Below, piece by piece: positions 1-10,966 of a stretch of 64,000 nt of DNA. Both the position numbers and the translations under genes were made by a program. The stretch is from Citrobacter sp. R56 (GTDB lineage: Bacteria > Pseudomonadota > Gammaproteobacteria > Enterobacterales > Enterobacteriaceae). Under the pieces are notes generated by a model that worked only from the letters and a program-made list of their open reading frames with translations, searched no databases and was not told the origin of the DNA. Each line of letters starts with the position of its first letter. Positions within the stretch are counted from its first letter, which is position 1. The stretch is from positions 186,001-250,000 of the forward strand of contig NZ_CP069159.1 of NCBI RefSeq assembly GCF_016811995.1, written 5' to 3'.

Positions 1-1475
1 AAACCCCGTCCATCAACATGCAGCGTCGTATCGCGCTGGCGCAGATGCAGTTGGGCGACACTGCGAGCGCGCAGCAGACGTTCAATAAAATTGTGCCGCA
101 GGCGAAATCGCAGCCGCCGTCAATGGAAAATGCGATGGTGCTGCGTGACGCTGCCGCGATTCAGACGCAGGCGGGCGAACCAGAGCAGGCGCTCGACACT
201 TACAAAGATGCGATGGTCGCTGCGGGGATCACGCCAACGCGTCCCGAGGATAACGATACATTTACCCGTTTGACGCGCAACGACGAGAAAGACGACTGGC
301 TGAAACGCGGCGTACGTAGCGATGCGGCGGATTTATATCGTCAGCAGGATCTCAACGTCACCCTTGAGCATGATTATTGGGGTTCGAGCGGCACCGGCGG
401 GTATTCTGACCTGAAAGCGCACACCACCATGCTGCATGTGGATGCGCCGTATTCCGACGGACGCATGTTCTTTCGTACTGACATGGTCAACGTGAACGTG
501 GGTAGCTTCTCTGATGATGCTAACGGGCAATACGATGACAACTGGGGTACCTGTACCTTGTCCGACTGTAGCGGCAGCCGCAGTCAGTCGGATCGTGGCG
601 CCAGCGTCGCCGTGGGTTGGGCGAATGACACCTGGAGCTGGGATATTGGCACCACGCCAATGGGCTTCCAGGTTGTTGATGTCGTGGGCGGCGTGAGTTA
701 CAGCAACGACATCGGTCCGTTGGGCTACACCCTGAACGCGCACCGTCGTCCTATCTCCAGTTCCCTGCTGGCCTTTGGCGGGCAGAAAGATGCGCCAAGT
801 AATACCAACAAAACATGGGGTGGTGTCCGTGCGGACGGAGGCGGAGTCAGCCTCAGCTATGACAAAGGCGAAGCGAACGGCGTCTGGGCATCGCTGACTG
901 GCGATCAGCTCACCGGGCAGCATGTGGAAGACAACTGGCGCGTACGCTGGATGACCGGTTACTACTACAAGATCATTAACGAGAATAATCGTCGTGTCAC
1001 CATCGGTCTGAACAACATGATTTGGCACTACGACAAAGACCTGAGCGGATACTCGCTGGGTCAGGGTGGTTACTACAGCCCGCAAGAGTATCTCTCATTC
1101 GCCGTACCGGTGATGTGGCGCCAACGCACAGAGCACTGGTCGTGGGAGCTGGGCGGTTCCGTGTCATGGTCGCATTCGCGCACCAAGACGATGCCGCGTT
1201 ACCCGCTGATCAATTTGATCCCAGAAGATTTTCAAGATGAAGCCCGCACCCAGACCAACGATGGCGGTAGCAGTCAGGGCTTTGGCTACACGGCGCGGGC
1301 GCTGATCGAACGTCGCGTCACCTCTAACTGGTTTATCGGAACGGCGATAGATATTCAGGAGGCGAAGGACTACACCCCGAGCCATTTCTTGTTGTATGCG
1401 CGGTACTCTGCCGCAGGCTGGCAGGGCGATATGGATTTGCCGCCACAGCCGCTGGTGCCTTACGCCGACTGGTAA
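1..1475 (+). CDS. bcsC: Cellulose synthase outer-membrane channel BcsC, 3' part
   Basis: This is the C-terminal part of BcsC, the periplasmic TPR scaffold and outer-membrane porin that exports cellulose. The reading frame is open from position 3 of the window, so the gene begins upstream. The first ~100 visible residues are alanine/glutamine-rich helices of TPR type. From about position 340 onward the sequence alternates polar and aromatic residues (repeated W/Y, G and D/N) as in the BcsC C-terminal beta-barrel, and it ends YADW, like a barrel with an aromatic terminal strand. The next gene downstream is the phosphodiesterase pdeK, the usual enterobacterial order. Everything N-terminal to the visible part is outside the window and cannot be judged. 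Confidence 0.93.
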   Translation, partial: TPSINMQRRIALAQMQLGDTASAQQTFNKIVPQAKSQPPSMENAMVLRDAAAIQTQAGEPEQALDTYKDAMVAAGITPTRPEDNDTFTRLTRNDEKDDWLKRGVRSDAADLYRQQDLNVTLEHDYWGSSGTGGYSDLKAHTTMLHVDAPYSDGRMFFRTDMVNVNVGSFSDDANGQYDDNWGTCTLSDCSGSRSQSDRGASVAVGWANDTWSWDIGTTPMGFQVVDVVGGVSYSNDIGPLGYTLNAHRRPISSSLLAFGGQKDAPSNTNKTWGGVRADGGGVSLSYDKGEANGVWASLTGDQLTGQHVEDNWRVRWMTGYYYKIINENNRRVTIGLNNMIWHYDKDLSGYSLGQGGYYSPQEYLSFAVPVMWRQRTEHWSWELGGSVSWSHSRTKTMPRYPLINLIPEDFQDEARTQTNDGGSSQGFGYTARALIERRVTSNWFIGTAIDIQEAKDYTPSHFLLYARYSAAGWQGDMDLPPQPLVPYADW

Positions 1476-1556
1476 GTTTTCAGATACCGCCTCTCTTAAT
1501 GCCGTCACGATCGGGTATACTCTGGCGGCTTTTAAAGATATCCCTGGAGAGTCAAT

Positions 1557-3563
1557 TTGCGCGTCAGTCGCTCGTTAACAATTAAGCAGATGGCGATGGT
1601 TGCGGCCGTTGTCATGGTGTTCGTTTTTATATTTTGCACCGTTTTGCTGTTTCATCTGGTACAGCAGAACCGCTATAACACGGCTACGCAACTGGAAAGC
1701 ATCGCTCGCTCTGTTCGGGAACCTTTGTCTGCGGCAATACTCAAGGGCGATATCCCCGAAGCGGAATCTATTCTTGTCAGTATTAGACCTGCCGGAGTGG
1801 TCAGCCGCGCCGATGTCGTATTGCCTAATCAGTTTCAGGCGCTGCGCATCAGCTTTATTCCCGAGCGCCCGGTGCCGGTCATGATCACGCGCCTGTTCGA
1901 GCTGCCGGTACAGATCTCGCTACCGGTTTATTCGCTTGAACGCCCGGCCAACCCACAGCCGCTGGCGTATCTGGTGCTCCAGGCCGACTCGTTCCGCATG
2001 TATAAGTTTGTCATGAGTACCGTCTCCACGTTAGTGACCATTTACTTACTTTTGTCGCTGGTGCTCACGGTGGCCATCTCCTGGTGTGTGAACCGCCTGA
2101 TTTTGCACCCGCTGCGTAACATTGCGCGTGAGCTCAATAACGTTTCGCAAGAAGACCTGATTGGGCATCAGCTGACGCTACCACGCCTGCATCAGGATGA
2201 TGAAATTGGCATGCTGGTGCGCAGTTACAACCTGAACCAGCAGATTTTGCTGCGTTACAACGAAGAACAAACGGACAACGCGATGCGTTTTCCGGTTTCA
2301 GAGTTGCCGAATAAAGCGTTCCTGATGGGAATGCTGGAGCAGGTGGTGGCGCGCCAACAGACGACGGCATTGATGATTGTGACGTGCGAAACACTGCGGG
2401 ATACCGCTGGCGTGCTTAAAGAGACGCAGCGGGAAATCCTGCTGCTGACGCTGGTGGAAAAGATGAAATCCGTGCTGGCGCCGAGGATGGTGCTCACCCA
2501 GGTGAGCGGTTACGACTTTGCGATCATCGCCCACGGCGTCAAAGAGCCGTGGCATGCGATAACATTAGGTCAGCAAGTGCTCACTATCATTAATGAGCGG
2601 CTGCCGATCGAAAGCATACAACTGCGCCCCAGCTGTAGCATTGGTGTTGCGATGTTTTATGGCGATCTGAGCGCGGAACAGCTGTACGGTCGCGCGGTGT
2701 CCGCCGCCTTTACCGCGCGGCGAAAAGGCAAAAATCAAATTCAGTTCTTTGATCCGAAACAGATGGAGCTGGCGCAGCAACGCCTGACTGAAGAGAGCGA
2801 TATTCTTAGCGCGCTGGATAATCACCAGTTCTCCATTTGGTTACAGCCGCAGGTGGAGATGTCCAGTGGCAAGGTGCTGAGCGCAGAAGCGTTGTTGCGT
2901 ATGCAGCAGCCGGATGGAAGCTGGGAGCTGCCTGAAGGGTTGATTGAACGCATTGAATCCTGTGGCCTGATGGTGACGGTCGGCCATTGGGTGCTGGAAG
3001 AGTCTTGCCGCCAGCTTTCAGCCTGGCAAGAGCGCGGTCAGATGATGCCGCTTTCCGTGAATCTCTCCGCGTTGCAGCTCATGCACCCGAGTATGGTGTC
3101 GGATCTGCTGGAGTTATTAAACCGTTACCGTATTGAGCCGGGCACATTGATTCTGGAGGTGACAGAAAGCCGCCGGATTGACGACCCTCATGCCGCAGTG
3201 GCGATCTTACGCCCATTACGTAACGCAGGCGTCCGTATTGCGCTGGACGATTTTGGTATGGGATACGCGGGGTTACGCCAGCTACAACACATGAAGTCGC
3301 TGCCGGTCGATGTGCTTAAAATCGATAAAATGTTTGTTGATGGGTTACCGGAAGATAACAGCATGGTCACCGCAATTATCCTGATGGCGCGTAGCCTCAA
3401 TTTACAGATGATTGCAGAAGGCGTGGAGACGGAAGCGCAGCGTGACTGGCTGGCAAAAGCGGGTGTCGAAGTAGCGCAAGGTTTCTTATTTGCCCGTCCT
3501 GTTCCTGCTGAAGTGTTTGAAGATCGTTACCTGAAAGACGTATCGCCTGATTACAAAAGTTAA
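1557..3563 (+). CDS. pdeK: Membrane c-di-GMP phosphodiesterase (HmsP/YhjK type)
   Basis: Inner-membrane protein of 668 aa predicted to hydrolyse c-di-GMP next to the cellulose genes. The start is TTG at 1557, placed 5 bases after a GGAGAG ribosome site; the N-terminus [15 protein letters not shown] matches the family. Two membrane segments (about residues 12-34 and 150-178) flank a periplasmic domain and lead into a HAMP-like linker. The GGDEF domain is degenerate: SGYDF occupies the active-site position near residue 318, so cyclase activity is not expected. The EAL domain looks intact, with SAEALLRM near residue 442, [21 protein letters not shown] and EGVET. By family analogy it would lower c-di-GMP and restrain cellulose output; that role here is inferred. 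Confidence 0.93.
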   Translation: MRVSRSLTIKQMAMVAAVVMVFVFIFCTVLLFHLVQQNRYNTATQLESIARSVREPLSAAILKGDIPEAESILVSIRPAGVVSRADVVLPNQFQALRISFIPERPVPVMITRLFELPVQISLPVYSLERPANPQPLAYLVLQADSFRMYKFVMSTVSTLVTIYLLLSLVLTVAISWCVNRLILHPLRNIARELNNVSQEDLIGHQLTLPRLHQDDEIGMLVRSYNLNQQILLRYNEEQTDNAMRFPVSELPNKAFLMGMLEQVVARQQTTALMIVTCETLRDTAGVLKETQREILLLTLVEKMKSVLAPRMVLTQVSGYDFAIIAHGVKEPWHAITLGQQVLTIINERLPIESIQLRPSCSIGVAMFYGDLSAEQLYGRAVSAAFTARRKGKNQIQFFDPKQMELAQQRLTEESDILSALDNHQFSIWLQPQVEMSSGKVLSAEALLRMQQPDGSWELPEGLIERIESCGLMVTVGHWVLEESCRQLSAWQERGQMMPLSVNLSALQLMHPSMVSDLLELLNRYRIEPGTLILEVTESRRIDDPHAAVAILRPLRNAGVRIALDDFGMGYAGLRQLQHMKSLPVDVLKIDKMFVDGLPEDNSMVTAIILMARSLNLQMIAEGVETEAQRDWLAKAGVEVAQGFLFARPVPAEVFEDRYLKDVSPDYKS

Positions 3564-3663
3564 AAAAGGTCGGGCTTGTGCGAGCCAGTTCAAACTTTTT
3601 AACATTTTTGTTTCAATTATGATCCAGGTACATTTCTGTCATGTTGTCGGGGTGTTATTTTAA

Positions 3664-5007
<1,344 letters not shown>

Positions 5008-5021
5008 TCTCGCCTCTAATG

Positions 5022-5047
5022 CCCGCAGTCCCTTCCAGGACTGCGGG
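5022..5047 (+). terminator. Hairpin after dctA
   Basis: A perfect 10-bp stem (5022-5031 with 5038-5047) with a 6-nt loop starts 14 nt after the dctA stop codon. The following bases are TGTTTG, only a weak U-tract, so it is a probable but not ideal terminator. Confidence 0.6.
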
Positions 5048-5230
5048 TGTTTGCGCATAATTGACCCCTGCACCAGAATCGCCTTATCGGGCGGCTTCGG
5101 TTTTTTTACACTTCATCCGTGACATTTCCATGTTCTTGCGGTCTAACACGAAGTGTTTTTAACGTCATATTCAGATAAGCCTTTTTCAGGATTGTCTTTT
5201 TATTACCAGGATTGTTGATCAGGGGTTCAC

Positions 5231-6727
5231 ATGCAGGGCACAAAAATTCGACTTTTAGCGGGCGGTTTGCTGATGATGGCCGCTGCCGGCTATGTGCAGG
5301 CTGATGCGCTCCAGCCCGATCCAGCATGGCAACAGGGGACGCTGGCAAATGGTTTACAGTGGCAAGTATTAGCCACTCCGCAGCGCCCGAGCGACCGCAT
5401 TGAGGTTCGCCTGCTGGTCAATACCGGTTCTCTCGCCGAGAGCACACAACAGAGCGGTTTCAGCCATGCTATCCCGCGTATTGCGCTGACGCAAAGCGGC
5501 GGCCTGGAGGCCGCGCAAGCACGTTCACTTTGGCAGCAAGGGTTTGATCCTAAACGCCCGATGCCGCCAGTTATCGTTTCCTATGATTCCACGCTGTATA
5601 ACCTCAGCTTGCCGAATAGCCGTAACGATCTGCTTAAAGAAGCACTCTCTTACCTGGCCACTGTCTCAGGTAACCTAACGATCACGCCGGAAACGGTGAA
5701 TTACGCGCTGAACAGCGAAGATATGGTCACGACCTGGCCGATGGACACCAAAGAAGGGTGGTGGCGCTATCGTCTGAAAGGGTCGGCATTGTTAGGCCAT
5801 GACCCCGCAGACCCGCTGAAACAGCCGGTCGATGCGGCGAAAATTGAAGATTTCTACCAGAAATGGTACACCCCGGACGCGATGACGCTGATTATTGTCG
5901 GCAACGTTGATGCGCGTTCGGTTGCAGAGCAAATCAACAAAACCTTTGGCGAATTAAAAGGCAAGCGTGAAACGCCTGCGCCAGTACCGACCCTTTCACC
6001 GTTACGTGCGGAAGCGGTCAGTATTATGACGGATACCGTACGCCAGGATCGTCTTTCCATTATGTGGGACGCGCCGTGGCAACCTATCCGCGAATCCTCC
6101 GCATTGCTGCGCTACTGGCGTGCTGATTTAGCCCGTGAAGCGCTGTTCTGGCATGTTCAGCAAACGTTGAGCAAGAACAATGCGAAAATTGGTCTGGGCT
6201 TCGACTGCCGGGTACTGTTCCTGCGCGCCCAGTGCGCGATCAACATCGAGTCAGCCAACGACAGGCTGAATGCGAATCTGGGGATGGTGGCGCGTGAGCT
6301 GGCGAAAGTTCGCAACGATGGCCTGCCGGAAGAGGAATTTAACGCGCTGGTGGCGCAAAAGAGTCTGGAATTGCAGAAGCTGTTTGCGACCTACGCGCGT
6401 ACCGATACTGACATCCTGATTAGCCAACGCATGCGTTCGCTGCAAAATCAGGTGGTGGATATCGCCCCTGAGCAGTATCAGAAACTACGCCAGGATTTCC
6501 TCAACAGCCTCACTGTTGAAATGCTGAATCAGGATCTTCGTCAGCAGTTATCGCAGGATATGGCACTGATTCTGCTGCAACCGAAAGGCGAGCCAGAGTT
6601 CAACATGAAGGATCTCCAGGCAACATGGGATCAAATCATGGCACCTGTCGCTTCCGCGGCAGCCACGACCAGCGTAGAAATGGATGAGTCGCATCCTGAA
6701 GTGACTGATATCCCGGCGGCACAGTAG
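5231..6727 (+). CDS. yhjJ: Periplasmic M16-family peptidase-like protein YhjJ
   Basis: Secreted protein of 498 aa related to the zinc insulinase-type M16 peptidases (PqqL, pitrilysin). An N-terminal signal peptide is clear: KIR, a hydrophobic stretch LLAGGLLMMAAAGY, then cleavage after VQA. The M16 N-domain follows (VRLLVNTGSLAE), but the zinc-binding HxxEH is absent: where it should lie the sequence reads SGFSHAIPRIALTQSGG. The second domain (YTPDAMTLIIVGNVD) is the typical non-catalytic M16 repeat. It is therefore probably a non-peptidase scaffold or chaperone-like member. It stands alone between dctA and kdgK with a 223-bp upstream gap. Its biological role is unknown to me. Confidence 0.9.
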   Translation: MQGTKIRLLAGGLLMMAAAGYVQADALQPDPAWQQGTLANGLQWQVLATPQRPSDRIEVRLLVNTGSLAESTQQSGFSHAIPRIALTQSGGLEAAQARSLWQQGFDPKRPMPPVIVSYDSTLYNLSLPNSRNDLLKEALSYLATVSGNLTITPETVNYALNSEDMVTTWPMDTKEGWWRYRLKGSALLGHDPADPLKQPVDAAKIEDFYQKWYTPDAMTLIIVGNVDARSVAEQINKTFGELKGKRETPAPVPTLSPLRAEAVSIMTDTVRQDRLSIMWDAPWQPIRESSALLRYWRADLAREALFWHVQQTLSKNNAKIGLGFDCRVLFLRAQCAINIESANDRLNANLGMVARELAKVRNDGLPEEEFNALVAQKSLELQKLFATYARTDTDILISQRMRSLQNQVVDIAPEQYQKLRQDFLNSLTVEMLNQDLRQQLSQDMALILLQPKGEPEFNMKDLQATWDQIMAPVASAAATTSVEMDESHPEVTDIPAAQ

Positions 6728-6728
6728 G

Positions 6729-6818
6729 CAGGATAAGGCGTTAACGCCGCCATCCGGCGATGGTGTGATGCCTGATGGCGTTACACTTATCAGGCCTACG
6801 GTCTTGTAGGCCTGATAA
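6729..6818. repeat. REP/BIME element between yhjJ and kdgK
   Basis: Immediately after the yhjJ stop lies a REP-like unit (GATAAGGCG ... CGCCGCCATCCGGC) followed by an imperfect hairpin made of CTTATCAGGCCTAC and GTAGGCCTGATAA. It sits between two convergent genes, the usual REP position, and may also act as a bidirectional transcription barrier or mRNA stabiliser. Confidence 0.8.
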
Positions 6819-6824
6819 TGAGCA

Positions 6825-7754
6825 TTACTGAGGCATTGCGTCGCGTGGGATGATTGCCCCGCGATGCTGGATGACGGTGCTGGCGGTCAGATGTCCGCGT
6901 TTTGCTGCATCAACCGCAGTGCCGCCAGTCAAACGCACAGCCAGATAGCCTGCGCTGAAAGAGTCGCCCGCAGCGGTAGTGTCAATCACCTTCTCTTTCG
7001 GCAGTTTCACCGCCGCGACATCGATCAGTTCTTCACCCTGAATTGAGACCAGGCAAGAGTCCGCACCGCGTTTTACCACCACTTCCTGTACGCCCGCCGC
7101 ATGGGTGCGTGCAAACACGTCCTCAACCGGTTTTACGCCCCACAGCGCGTCTTCATCATCCAGCGTCAGGAAGGCGATGTCGGTGCATTCCAGCATTTGC
7201 TGGTACACCTGCTGCGTCTCTTCAATACTTGCCCACAGGCGAGGACGGTAGTTGTTGTCAAAAATCACTTTTCCGCCGTTGGCGCGACACTCGCGCAGCA
7301 GGGTCAATAACTTCTCGCGGCTGGTTGGACTCAGGATTGCAAGACTGATGCCGCTCAGATACAGGTAATCGAATGTCGCCAGCTCCTCGCAGATCGCGGC
7401 AGACTGCTCGCTCTCCAGCCAGAATTTCGCGGCGGCTTCATTACGCCAGTAGTAGAACGTGCGCTCGCCAGTGCTGTCGGTCTCAATGTAGTAGAGACCC
7501 GGCAGACGGTTCTCCATGCGTTGCGTCAGGGAGGTGTCGACGTTTTCACCCTGCCAGGAATCCAGCATTTGCTGGCTGAAATTATCAGTGCCCAGTGCTG
7601 TGACATAGTGAACGGATAATGCCGCAGAATCGACCTGGCGGGCGATATAAACGGATGTATTCAACGTGTCGCCACCGAATCCGCGCTGAACGTCTGCGCC
7701 TTTCTGTGACAGCTCAATCATGCATTCGCCAATCACGGCAATCTTTTTGGACAT
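6825..7754 (-). CDS. kdgK: 2-keto-3-deoxygluconate kinase
   Basis: Cytoplasmic PfkB-family sugar kinase of 309 aa that phosphorylates KDG to KDPG with ATP in hexuronate breakdown, feeding the Entner-Doudoroff aldolase. The N-terminal GECMIELSQKG, the substrate-binding GGDTLNTSVY, the internal DNNYRPRLW and the C-terminal signature DTTAAGDSFSAGYL with its catalytic Asp are all visible. It is a single-gene unit, convergent with yhjJ. The upstream region carries a KdgR-like palindrome (see 7819-7839), consistent with the known pectin/hexuronate regulon. Length and residues show no defect. Confidence 0.95.
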   Translation of the reverse strand: MSKKIAVIGECMIELSQKGADVQRGFGGDTLNTSVYIARQVDSAALSVHYVTALGTDNFSQQMLDSWQGENVDTSLTQRMENRLPGLYYIETDSTGERTFYYWRNEAAAKFWLESEQSAAICEELATFDYLYLSGISLAILSPTSREKLLTLLRECRANGGKVIFDNNYRPRLWASIEETQQVYQQMLECTDIAFLTLDDEDALWGVKPVEDVFARTHAAGVQEVVVKRGADSCLVSIQGEELIDVAAVKLPKEKVIDTTAAGDSFSAGYLAVRLTGGTAVDAAKRGHLTASTVIQHRGAIIPRDAMPQ

Positions 7755-7818
7755 AGTCGTGAACCTGCTCTGAAAATAATAGCGGTAGTGTGCGCTGTGG
7801 GTGTTTAGTGGTCAACCA

Positions 7819-7839
7819 TATTAAAACAACGTTCCATTA
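7819..7839 (-). promoter_or_regulatory. Probable KdgR operator of kdgK
   Basis: A near-palindrome, TATTAAAAC-AAC-GTTCCATTA, lies 65 bp upstream of the kdgK start. It has the AAAAC/GTTTC-like half sites of enterobacterial KdgR boxes. The assignment rests on similarity to the consensus as I remember it and on the position. Confidence 0.55.
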
Positions 7840-7911
7840 TTTTTTTGAGCCAACGCGTATTCTGTGATGATTTTTTGGCGATCTGTTTTTTATTTTGCAA
7901 GGGACTGAACA

Positions 7912-7938
7912 TAAAGTTCTCCGCTTAAGCGCCGATAA
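7912..7938 (+). promoter_or_regulatory. FliA (sigma-28) promoter of pdeH
   Basis: TAAAGTTC (7912-7919), an 11-nt spacer and GCCGATAA (7931-7938) match the sigma-28 consensus TAAAGTTT-N11-GCCGATAA at all but one position. It points at pdeH, whose start is 49 nt downstream of the -10, so pdeH is a late flagellar-class gene here, as in E. coli. Confidence 0.93.
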
Positions 7939-7986
7939 CCTTTGACGAGTCCGGGCAGTCACACTCTCACACACAGGACATCTGAG

Positions 7987-8754
7987 ATGATAAAGCAGGT
8001 TATCCAGCAGCTAAGCATTCCTGATGCAAGCATCGAAAGCTTGCAGGAGCGGCGCTTTTGGCTGCAGTGCGAGCGGGCTTATACCTATCAACCGATTTAT
8101 CAGACCAGCGGACGATTGATGGCTGTCGAACTGCTGACGGTGGTGACACATCCTGATAATCCCGCTCAACGTCTGGCCCCGGATCGCTATTTTGCCGAAG
8201 TGACGGTGCGACACCGTATCGATGTTGTAGAAGAGCAACTCGCTCTGCTGGAAAAGAATGAACGCTTTTTCCGACAGCATGATTTGCTGGCCTCGGTGAA
8301 CGTCGACGGCCCGACGCTGATCGCCATGCGCCAACAAAGCGATATCCTCAAAACGATTGAACGTCTGCCCTGGCTGCGCTTCGAGCTGGTAGAGCACATC
8401 CGCCTGCCAAAAGATTCATCGTTTGCCTCAATGTGCGAGTTTGGCCCGCTCTGGCTGGATGACTTTGGGACCGGAATGGCAAACTTCTCCGCGCTCAGTG
8501 AAGTGCGTTACGACTACATAAAAGTCGCCAGGGATCTGTTTGTCATGCTGCGGCAAACCCCAGAGGGGCGAAATCTGTTCACTTTGCTGCTGCAACTGAT
8601 GAACCGTTATTGCCGTGGTGTCATTGTCGAAGGCGTTGAAACACTGGAAGAGTGGCGTGATGTGCAGAACTCGCCAGCGTTTGCCGCGCAGGGCTATTTC
8701 TTGTCGCGCCCGGTCGCGCTGGACACCCTCGAAGAGGTGATTTTGACGCTGTAA
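7987..8754 (+). CDS. pdeH: c-di-GMP phosphodiesterase PdeH (YhjH)
   Basis: Stand-alone cytoplasmic EAL protein, 255 aa, the main phosphodiesterase keeping c-di-GMP low in motile enterobacteria and so opposing the YcgR brake and curli/cellulose. I chose ATG 7987 (MIKQVIQQL), 7-8 nt after AGGACA, because it matches the family N-terminus; an upstream in-frame start at 7942 would add 15 unsupported residues. The EAL motif appears as MAVELLTV, the metal/catalytic set continues with NVDGPT, ELVEHIRLP, LDDFGTGMANFS, DYIKVARDLF and EGVET. Transcription from the FliA promoter immediately upstream ties it to flagellar gene expression. Confidence 0.95.
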   Translation: MIKQVIQQLSIPDASIESLQERRFWLQCERAYTYQPIYQTSGRLMAVELLTVVTHPDNPAQRLAPDRYFAEVTVRHRIDVVEEQLALLEKNERFFRQHDLLASVNVDGPTLIAMRQQSDILKTIERLPWLRFELVEHIRLPKDSSFASMCEFGPLWLDDFGTGMANFSALSEVRYDYIKVARDLFVMLRQTPEGRNLFTLLLQLMNRYCRGVIVEGVETLEEWRDVQNSPAFAAQGYFLSRPVALDTLEEVILTL

Positions 8755-8875
8755 TGCTGGGCTGTCTCCCGTAATGTCGCGTGGTTGACGCGGTATTCCC
8801 GGACACTGCCTGCCTCCTTTTTCGCCTGCTGGACTATCTTTAGGACAGGCAAGGAAAGAAGCGAGGACGTAACCT

Positions 8876-10924
8876 ATGACGAAAGCAGGCAAAATAACGG
8901 CTGCAATATCAGGGACTTTCTTGTTGTTGATCGCAGTGCTCATCATTCTGATCGCGACATTTGACTGGAATCGCCTCAAACCGACCATCAACCAGAAAGT
9001 CTCTACCGAACTCAATCGACCCTTCGCCATACGGGGCGACCTCGGGGTGGTGTGGGAACGTCAGCCGCAGGAAACAGGCTGGCGTAGCTGGATTCCGTGG
9101 CCGCACGTCCACGCAGAAGACATTATTCTCGGTAATCCGCCGGATATCCCGGATGTCACCATGGTGCACCTGCCGCGCGTTGAAGCCACGCTGGCGCCTC
9201 TGGCGTTATTGACCAAAACCGTCTGGCTTCCGTGGATCAAACTGGTGAAACCGGATGCCCGCCTCATTCGCCTGTCTGAACAAAACAATAACTGGACGTT
9301 TAATGTAGCGGGCGACGATCGCAACGATCCGTCTGCACCGCCGTCGGGCTGGTCTTTCCGGCTGGATAATATTCTGTTTGATCAAGGCCGTGTCGCGATC
9401 AACGACCAGGTGAGCAAGGCTGACGTCGAGATCCTGGTCGATCCGCTGGGCAAACCGCTGCCCTTTCATGAACTGACGGGTGCGAAAGATAGCCACACCA
9501 CCGCCAGGGTTGGGGATTATGTTTTTGGCCTGAAGGTACTAGGGCGCTACAACGGCGAGCCGCTTACAGGAACAGGTAAAATTGGCGGCATGCTGGCCTT
9601 ACGCAGCGAAGGCACGCCGTTCCCGGTGCAGGCCGACTTTCGTTCGGGCAACACCCGCGTGGCATTGGTGGGCGTAGTGAACGATCCTGGCAGGATCGGC
9701 GGAGTCGATCTTCAGCTCAAATTTTCCGGTGATTCGCTGGGCGAATTATACGACCTGACAGGCGTACTGCTGCCCGACACCCCGCCGTTTGAAACGGACG
9801 GGCGGCTGGTGGCGAAAATCGACGCGGAGAAATCCTCTGTCTTTGATTATCGCAACTTTAACGGGCGGATTGGCGACAGCGATATTCATGGCTCGCTGAC
9901 CTATACCACTGGCAAGCCGCGACCAAAACTGGAAGGCGATGTGGAATCGCGCCAGCTTCGGCTGGCCGATCTCGGCCCGTTGATTGGCGTGGACTCCGGT
10001 AAAGGGAGCCGAACTGAACAACGCAAAGGTGAGAAAGACCTTCAGCCTGCGGGCAAAATCCTGCCTTATGACCGCTTTGAAACCGATAAATGGGATGTGA
10101 TGGATGCCGATGTGCGTTTTAAGGGGCGGCGCATTGAGCACGGTAGCAGCCTGCCGATTAGCGATCTTTCCACACACATCATCCTGAAGAACGCCGATTT
10201 GCGCCTGCAGCCGCTGAAATTTGGTCTGGCGGGCGGCAGCATCGTCTCCAACATTCATCTGGAAGGGGACAAGAAACCCATGCAAGGGCGGGCGGAAATC
10301 CAGGCGCGTCGCCTTAAGCTCAAGGCATTGATGCCTGACGTGGAATTAATGCAAAAAACTCTCGGCGAGATGAACGGGGATGCCCAGATTCGTGGCAGCG
10401 GGAACTCCATCGCGGCGCTGTTAGGCAACAGTAATGGCAATCTGAAACTGTTGATGAACGACGGTCTGGTCAGCCGGAATCTGATGGAAATTGTTGGATT
10501 GAACGTAGGTAACTTTATTGTTGGGCAAATATTTGGCGATGACGAAGTGCGAGTGAATTGCGCGGCGGCGAATCTCGACATTACCAATGGCGTAGCACGC
10601 CCACAACTCTTTGCTTTTGATACGGAAAATGCAGTGATTAACGTCACCGGAACGGCCAGTTTTGCCTCTGAACAACTTGATTTAACCATTGATCCGGAGA
10701 GTAAAGGGATTCGTATCATTACTCTGCGTTCACCGCTGTACGTGCGTGGGACGTTCAAGAATCCACAGGCGGGCGTGAAGGCCGGCGCATTGATAGCACG
10801 AGGTGCGGTTGCCGCGGCGCTGGCAACCTTAGTGACCCCCGCTGCCGCGCTGCTGGCGCTGATTTCGCCTTCCGAAGGCGATGCTAATCAGTGCCGGACG
10901 ATTCTGTCGCAGATGAAGAAGTAG
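8876..10924 (+). CDS. yhjG: AsmA-family protein YhjG
   Basis: Large envelope protein of 682 aa with one N-terminal membrane anchor (about residues 8-30) followed by a periplasmic beta-rich region. The N-terminal AsmA signature (FDWNRLKPTINQKVSTEL, RPFAIRGDL) and the C-terminal AsmA-like block (MQGRAEIQARRLKLKALMPD, DIRGSG-type repeats) place it in the AsmA/TamB/YhdP bridge-like family, thought to handle lipid traffic or outer-membrane homeostasis. The C-terminus contains an alanine-rich hydrophobic stretch (GALIARGAVAAALATLVTP). The start ATG at 8876 follows GCGAGGACGTAACCT. It is monocistronic and ends at a clear hairpin. The substrate is unknown. Confidence 0.9.
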   Translation: MTKAGKITAAISGTFLLLIAVLIILIATFDWNRLKPTINQKVSTELNRPFAIRGDLGVVWERQPQETGWRSWIPWPHVHAEDIILGNPPDIPDVTMVHLPRVEATLAPLALLTKTVWLPWIKLVKPDARLIRLSEQNNNWTFNVAGDDRNDPSAPPSGWSFRLDNILFDQGRVAINDQVSKADVEILVDPLGKPLPFHELTGAKDSHTTARVGDYVFGLKVLGRYNGEPLTGTGKIGGMLALRSEGTPFPVQADFRSGNTRVALVGVVNDPGRIGGVDLQLKFSGDSLGELYDLTGVLLPDTPPFETDGRLVAKIDAEKSSVFDYRNFNGRIGDSDIHGSLTYTTGKPRPKLEGDVESRQLRLADLGPLIGVDSGKGSRTEQRKGEKDLQPAGKILPYDRFETDKWDVMDADVRFKGRRIEHGSSLPISDLSTHIILKNADLRLQPLKFGLAGGSIVSNIHLEGDKKPMQGRAEIQARRLKLKALMPDVELMQKTLGEMNGDAQIRGSGNSIAALLGNSNGNLKLLMNDGLVSRNLMEIVGLNVGNFIVGQIFGDDEVRVNCAAANLDITNGVARPQLFAFDTENAVINVTGTASFASEQLDLTIDPESKGIRIITLRSPLYVRGTFKNPQAGVKAGALIARGAVAAALATLVTPAAALLALISPSEGDANQCRTILSQMKK

Positions 10925-10934
10925 ATAAGGGCTA

Positions 10935-10966
10935 AACAGGCCGTCATATAACCAGGCCTGTTTTCG
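10935..10966 (+). terminator. Intrinsic terminator of yhjG
   Basis: AACAGGCC (10935-10942) pairs perfectly with GGCCTGTT (10955-10962) around a 12-nt loop, followed by TTTCGTT. It begins 10 nt after the yhjG stop. Confidence 0.75.

Noticed and set aside
333-1085. Long open frame (250 aa) on the minus strand inside bcsC
   Set aside because: It is the mirror of a GC-rich coding region with the real BcsC barrel on the plus strand; no ribosome site and no recognisable protein features.
5073-5106. Second terminator after dctA (CGCC...GGCG followed by Ts)
   Set aside because: The stem is only 4 bp and the T-run is separated from it by several bases.
6729-6818. CRISPR-like repeat arrays at the REP regions
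   Set aside because: The repeats are inverted REP units in pairs, not direct repeats with regular spacers; the same holds at 23413, 26381 and 53374.
9746-10285. Minus-strand open frame of 179 aa within yhjG
   Set aside because: Antisense shadow of a conserved AsmA-family gene; composition and lack of a start signal argue against coding.
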